DNA of 32,985 nt from positions 1 to 32,985 of IMG/VR virus record IMGVR_UViG_3300025889_000510; one strand, written 5' to 3'. Made by a program: the position numbers and the translations under genes. This document shows positions 30,279 through 32,985 of this stretch, piece by piece. How positions within the stretch are numbered: position 1 is the stretch's first letter; the number at the start of each line of letters is the position of its first letter. The stretch comes from a virus. The notes beneath the pieces are model-generated. The model saw only the letters and a list, made by a program, of their open reading frames with translations, was not told the origin of the DNA and did not search any database.

Positions 30279-30308
30279 ATTATAAACTCATATTTATACA
30301 CATTGCAA
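30279..30308 (-). promoter_or_regulatory. Leftward promoter for the small-gene operon
   Basis: On the minus strand TTGCAA (30308-30303) and TATAAT (30284-30279) lie 18 bases apart, 36 bases from the first start codon. TTGCAA is self-complementary, so the same six bases also serve the rightward promoter. The 149-base gap between the divergent genes (30244-30392) holds these signals and no gene. Confidence 0.65.
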
Positions 30309-30331
30309 CACTTTTTTACTCTCTTTATATA
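30303..30331 (+). promoter_or_regulatory. Rightward promoter for the terminase genes
   Basis: TTGCAA (30303-30308) and TATATA (30326-30331) are 17 bases apart, and the small terminase start lies about 60 bases on. The -35 is shared with the leftward promoter. Just downstream, AGGTT...AACCT (about 30334-30349) could be an operator. AAGGGAG follows before the ATG. Confidence 0.55.
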
Positions 30332-30392
30332 TAAGGTTATTAACAACCTGTTAAAAGCCTATAAAATAAATATATAAAAGGGAGTTAATTAC

Positions 30393-30866
30393 ATGCAAAA
30401 TGTAGCAATGAGCGAACAGAAAAAACCCAAAATTGGCAGAAAAAAGAGATTAAAAGATTTAACTGAGCAAGATTATCAGCAGATAAGTTTATGGGCTGGA
30501 GATGGTTTAAGTGAGCTACAAATAGCTACTTTACTAGGTTGTAGCATATCAACCATAACCAGAGAAAAGAAAAGGAATGAGCAATTTGAGCATGCTATAA
30601 AAAAGGGGAGATATAGAGCTGTACAACAAGTGGCCAATAAAGTCTTTCAAAATGCTATGGATGGAAAAGAAACTTCCGCGATTTTCTTTCTTAAAAACAG
30701 AGATCCAGATAATTGGGCAGATAGACAAGAAGTGCAGCACAATTTAAACCTGGCTAATGTGCTACAAGATGCCCAAGCACGGATAATCGAGGGAAAAAAG
30801 GTAGAAACGCTAGAGAAAAAGGAGCAGTTTCTTTTGAAGGACAATGACAGCTCACAAGATAACTAG
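30393..30866 (+). CDS. terS: Terminase small subunit (TerS)
   Basis: A 157-residue protein with AAAAGGGAG nine bases before the ATG. Residues about 27-62 (DYQQISLWAGDGLSELQIATLLGCSISTITREKKRN) form a helix-turn-helix, here by parts GLSELQIATLLGCSISTI. The core then has ...AIKKGRYRAVQQVANKVFQNAMDGKETSAIFFLKNRDPDNWADR, the pattern of small terminases that oligomerise and bind pac or cos DNA, shown by its parts RAVQQVANKVFQNAM and AIFFLKNRDPDNW. The C-terminus is charged. It lies ahead of a palindromic site and the large subunit, consistent with binding that site. Confidence 0.85.
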   Translation: MQNVAMSEQKKPKIGRKKRLKDLTEQDYQQISLWAGDGLSELQIATLLGCSISTITREKKRNEQFEHAIKKGRYRAVQQVANKVFQNAMDGKETSAIFFLKNRDPDNWADRQEVQHNLNLANVLQDAQARIIEGKKVETLEKKEQFLLKDNDSSQDN

Positions 30867-30870
30867 GCAA

Positions 30871-30979
30871 ATGCACGCGCGCGCAGATCTCATCTTCTCC
30901 CTTCTGTATGTAAGCGCGCGCGCGCATGTTCAAGGGTTGCCGATTTCTGATCCTTCCAGAAATTACCCCCCCTTGAACA
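30871..30979. other. Nested palindromes between terS and terL, candidate packaging site
   Basis: The 159-base gap between the terminase genes holds three stacked inverted repeats. First, ATGCACGCGCGCGC (30871-30884) against GCGCGCGCGCGCAT (30914-30927), 13 of 14 matched. Second, TGTTCAAGGG (30927-30936) against CCCTTGAACA (30970-30979), perfect. Inside it, TTTCTG (30944-30949) against CAGAAA (30957-30962), perfect, with exactly seven bases on each side. Phage cos and pac sites often lie in or next to terS. This could be the cut or TerS-binding site; a regulatory site for terL is the alternative. Confidence 0.55.
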
Positions 30980-31001
30980 CCCAGCGTAGTGCGTATATAT
31001 A
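30973..31001 (+). promoter_or_regulatory. Possible promoter for terL
   Basis: TTGAAC (30973-30978), in the right arm of the palindrome, and TATATA (30996-31001) are 17 bases apart. TerL starts 24 bases later after a T-rich stretch with no clear ribosome site, so translation may be weak. Because TTGAAC is part of the palindrome, the two functions could be linked. Confidence 0.4.
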
Positions 31002-31025
31002 TAAACTGTTGAGATAATTTTTTTT

Positions 31026-32558
31026 ATGAAATATAAGCCAGAGCAAGAAAAGGAATTGATGACCTCTATTTGGTCAATGAATGTTAAAGATGATCCACTA
31101 AACTTTGTTAGATTTGTGTTTCCATGGGGAGAAAAGGACACCCCCCTCGAACATTTCTCAGGGCCAAGGAAGTGGCAAGAAAAAATTTTGCGGGAAATTT
31201 CAACACATATACAAAGAAACCAAGTAGTTGATGTTCCTGAAATGTTTAGATTGGCGGTAGCATCGGGGCGTGGTATCGGTAAGTCTGCATTAGTATCTTG
31301 GTTAATACTATGGATGCTATCTACCAGGCTTGGCGCAACCATAATTGTTACCGCCAACACCGAACAACAGCTCAGATCAAGAACATGGGCTGAATTAGGT
31401 AAATGGCTAACGCTATCTATCCACTCCCATTGGTTTACCAAAACAGCCACAACCATAAAACCAGCACCATGGTTTGAAGAAGCTCTAATCCGCGACTTAA
31501 AAATTGACACTGGTTATTACTACGCGCAAGCGCAATTATGGAGTGAAGAAAACCCAGATGCTTTTGCTGGTATTCACTCATCCTACGGAGTATGCCTAAT
31601 TATGGATGAGGCATCAGGTATCCCCGCGCCCATATACTCAGTTTCCGAAGGGTTCTTCTCAGAACCCACCGCAAACCGCTTCTGGTTTACATTCTCCAAC
31701 CCGCGCAGAAACACAGGGCCATTCTACGATTCCTTCCACGCCAAGCGCGCCTATTGGAAAACCGAACAAATCGACTCGCGCACAGTCGAAGGCACAGACC
31801 AAGCCCTCTTTCAAAAGATGATCGAACAGTATGGCGAAGATTCCACAGTCGCGCGCGTGGAGGTCATGGGCGAGTTTCCTAGCGCAGACGATGACACAGT
31901 GATCTCTATGGAACTCATCCGCGCAGCGATGGGGCGCGATGTATCACTCACCGCCTCCGCGCCCATAGTTTGGGGCTTAGATGTCGCACGCTTTGGCGGA
32001 GATAACTCCGCGCTGTGCGTGCGCCAAGGGAACACAGTTATCGAGATGATTACATTCCCCAGCATGGATCTCATGCAGTTATGCGGTGCGGTCAAGAACA
32101 GATACGATGATGCGACTGCGATGGAAAAACCAACAGAAATTCTGATTGATGTTATTGGTTTGGGATCTGGAGTAGTAGATCGCCTCGCAGAGCAAAATCT
32201 CCCTGTGCGCGGTGTGAATGTGGCTGAATCACCAAGCACGAAAAAGAATTATTTGAACTTACGAGCTGAATTATGGTTTGAGGTAAAAGATTGGTTGGCG
32301 AAGCGTGATTGCCGACTTCCTATTGATGACGAGCTTGCCTCGGAACTCGCTTCGCCTTTGTACAAATATACCTCAAGCGGAAAGATAAAAATAGAATCGA
32401 AGGATGAAATGCGGAAAAGGGGTATAAAAAGTCCAGACAAAGCAGATGCGCTTGCATTGACCATGGCATCCTCGGCTGCAAGTTTTAGTGGAAGTGGTAA
32501 CTATTTCGGTTATAATTTCAAGAAACCTCTCAAATCGCGAATCATAAGAGTTGGATAA
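31026..32558 (+). CDS. terL: Terminase large subunit (TerL)
   Basis: A 510-residue packaging motor. The ATPase has Walker A GRGIGKS (81-87) and Walker B LIMDEA (D194, E195), with TFSNPRR (222-228) as coupling motif. The nuclease is RNase H-like: D319 in GLDVARFGGD, D375 in LIDVIGLG, and D471/D474 in SPDKADALAL. It cuts concatemers and pumps DNA through the portal. No ribosome site is evident before the ATG, which is preceded by eight Ts. The central third (about 31,640-32,230) is unusually CG-rich for this genome. Confidence 0.95.
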   Translation: MKYKPEQEKELMTSIWSMNVKDDPLNFVRFVFPWGEKDTPLEHFSGPRKWQEKILREISTHIQRNQVVDVPEMFRLAVASGRGIGKSALVSWLILWMLSTRLGATIIVTANTEQQLRSRTWAELGKWLTLSIHSHWFTKTATTIKPAPWFEEALIRDLKIDTGYYYAQAQLWSEENPDAFAGIHSSYGVCLIMDEASGIPAPIYSVSEGFFSEPTANRFWFTFSNPRRNTGPFYDSFHAKRAYWKTEQIDSRTVEGTDQALFQKMIEQYGEDSTVARVEVMGEFPSADDDTVISMELIRAAMGRDVSLTASAPIVWGLDVARFGGDNSALCVRQGNTVIEMITFPSMDLMQLCGAVKNRYDDATAMEKPTEILIDVIGLGSGVVDRLAEQNLPVRGVNVAESPSTKKNYLNLRAELWFEVKDWLAKRDCRLPIDDELASELASPLYKYTSSGKIKIESKDEMRKRGIKSPDKADALALTMASSAASFSGSGNYFGYNFKKPLKSRIIRVG

Positions 32559-32561
32559 TTT

Positions 32562-32985
32562 ATGGCAAAGAAAGACTACGAAGAAAAAATAGAAGAACTA
32601 CTTGAGGGCTCTGAAGAAGAATCCGAAGAAATGGAAGTAGAGAATGAGGAACAAGATCTTCAAGATTTAGTTGGCGTTATTAAATCCGAGATGGATGATG
32701 CTAAAGACTTCATTCATCAAGTTGGTCAAGAACGCGCAGAGTCTACCGAGTATTATCTTGGCAACGAGCCAGAATCTACTTCGTCTTTGCAGTCTGAATT
32801 TATTTCTACCGATGTTAGAGATACAGTTTTATTTATGCTTCCACAAATCATGCGTACCTTTTTTGGTACGAAAAAGATTGTGGAGTTTGTTCCTAAAGGG
32901 CCTGAAGATATTGCCATTGCCGAACAGCAAACCGATTACATTAATTATTTAATTCAAGAAAAGAATCCTGGCTTCCAAGTTTTAT
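32562..32985 (+). CDS. Portal protein, N-terminal part (3' end cut by window edge)
   Basis: The frame is open from the ATG at 32562 to the window end, 141 residues plus one base. After an acidic start (EEESEEMEVENEEQD) come DLVGVIKSEMDDAKDFIHQVGQERAESTEYYLGN and, from about 77, SEFISTDVRDTVLFMLPQIMRTFFG with VEFVPKGPEDIAIAEQQTDYINYLIQ, seen here by key parts STDVRDTVLFMLPQIMRTFF and AEQQTDYINYLIQ. This is the start of a P22-type portal. Its C-terminal part opens the window. It starts three bases after TerL, as usual for phage late operons. Confidence 0.88.
   Translation, partial: MAKKDYEEKIEELLEGSEEESEEMEVENEEQDLQDLVGVIKSEMDDAKDFIHQVGQERAESTEYYLGNEPESTSSLQSEFISTDVRDTVLFMLPQIMRTFFGTKKIVEFVPKGPEDIAIAEQQTDYINYLIQEKNPGFQVL

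Noticed and set aside
30890-31510. A 206-codon leftward ORF across the terS-terL gap and the terL start
   Set aside because: It is antisense to TerL, whose motifs are certain, lacks any motif of its own, and is a by-product of codon bias.

Overview
The window looks like nearly all of the genome of a short-tailed (podovirus-type) tailed phage, in linear form. The first 845 bases encode the C-terminal part of a portal protein, and the last 424 bases encode the N-terminal part of what looks like the same gene. Joining the two ends keeps the reading frame, but the joined protein would be only about 420 residues. The simplest reading is a permuted or concatemer-derived piece that lacks a central stretch of the portal gene. 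The DNA is AT-rich, genes overlap by ATGA, TAATG or GTGA junctions, and ribosome sites of AGGAG type are common. No tape-measure, tail-tube or sheath gene is visible. The gene set (P22-type portal, SU10-type capsid, large ejection proteins, tyrosine integrase) fits a temperate marine podovirus of an AT-rich alphaproteobacterium, SAR11 or SAR116-like. That host call is inference from style and gene content.

Layout: (1) 1-2561 holds the portal end and a run of very small, often lysine-rich proteins plus a PD-(D/E)XK nuclease. (2) 2542-3637 is a lysis cassette with a holin, an M15 endolysin and a membrane-anchored coiled coil. (3) 3639-7292 holds a repetitive proline-rich protein, the scaffold and the major capsid protein, closed by a hairpin terminator. 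(4) 7366-13800 holds the head-tail adaptor, tail fibre genes (one with a self-cleaving S74 chaperone), a gp10-like stabilisation/tail protein and small proteins. (5) 13797-19382 holds three internal (ejection) proteins; the first also ends in an S74-type domain. (6) 19386-21194 has a nuclease, the integrase and two leftward genes. (7) 21287-27670 is the early rightward operon: HTH protein, Cas4/AddB-like nuclease, Sak4-like ATPase, SSB-like protein, primase-helicase, C5-cytosine methyltransferase and small proteins. (8) 27670-27911 carries no credible gene but has four repeat cores at an exact 22-bp pitch, an AT-rich stretch and two strong hairpins, next to a winged-helix protein (27912-28352). 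I read this as a candidate iteron origin. (9) 28426-30243 is a leftward operon of nine tiny overlapping genes. (10) 30244-32985 has divergent promoters, the small terminase, a palindrome-rich candidate packaging site, the large terminase and the portal start.

Likely logic: integrase, an AlpA-like HTH protein and a ribbon-helix-helix candidate control integration and excision. The Sak4/SSB/nuclease/primase-helicase set handles replication and recombination. TerS and TerL package DNA through the portal into a scaffold-built SU10-type capsid. The adaptor and gp10-like protein close the head, the fibres bind the host, and three ejection proteins pass DNA through the envelope. Holin and M15 peptidase end the infection.
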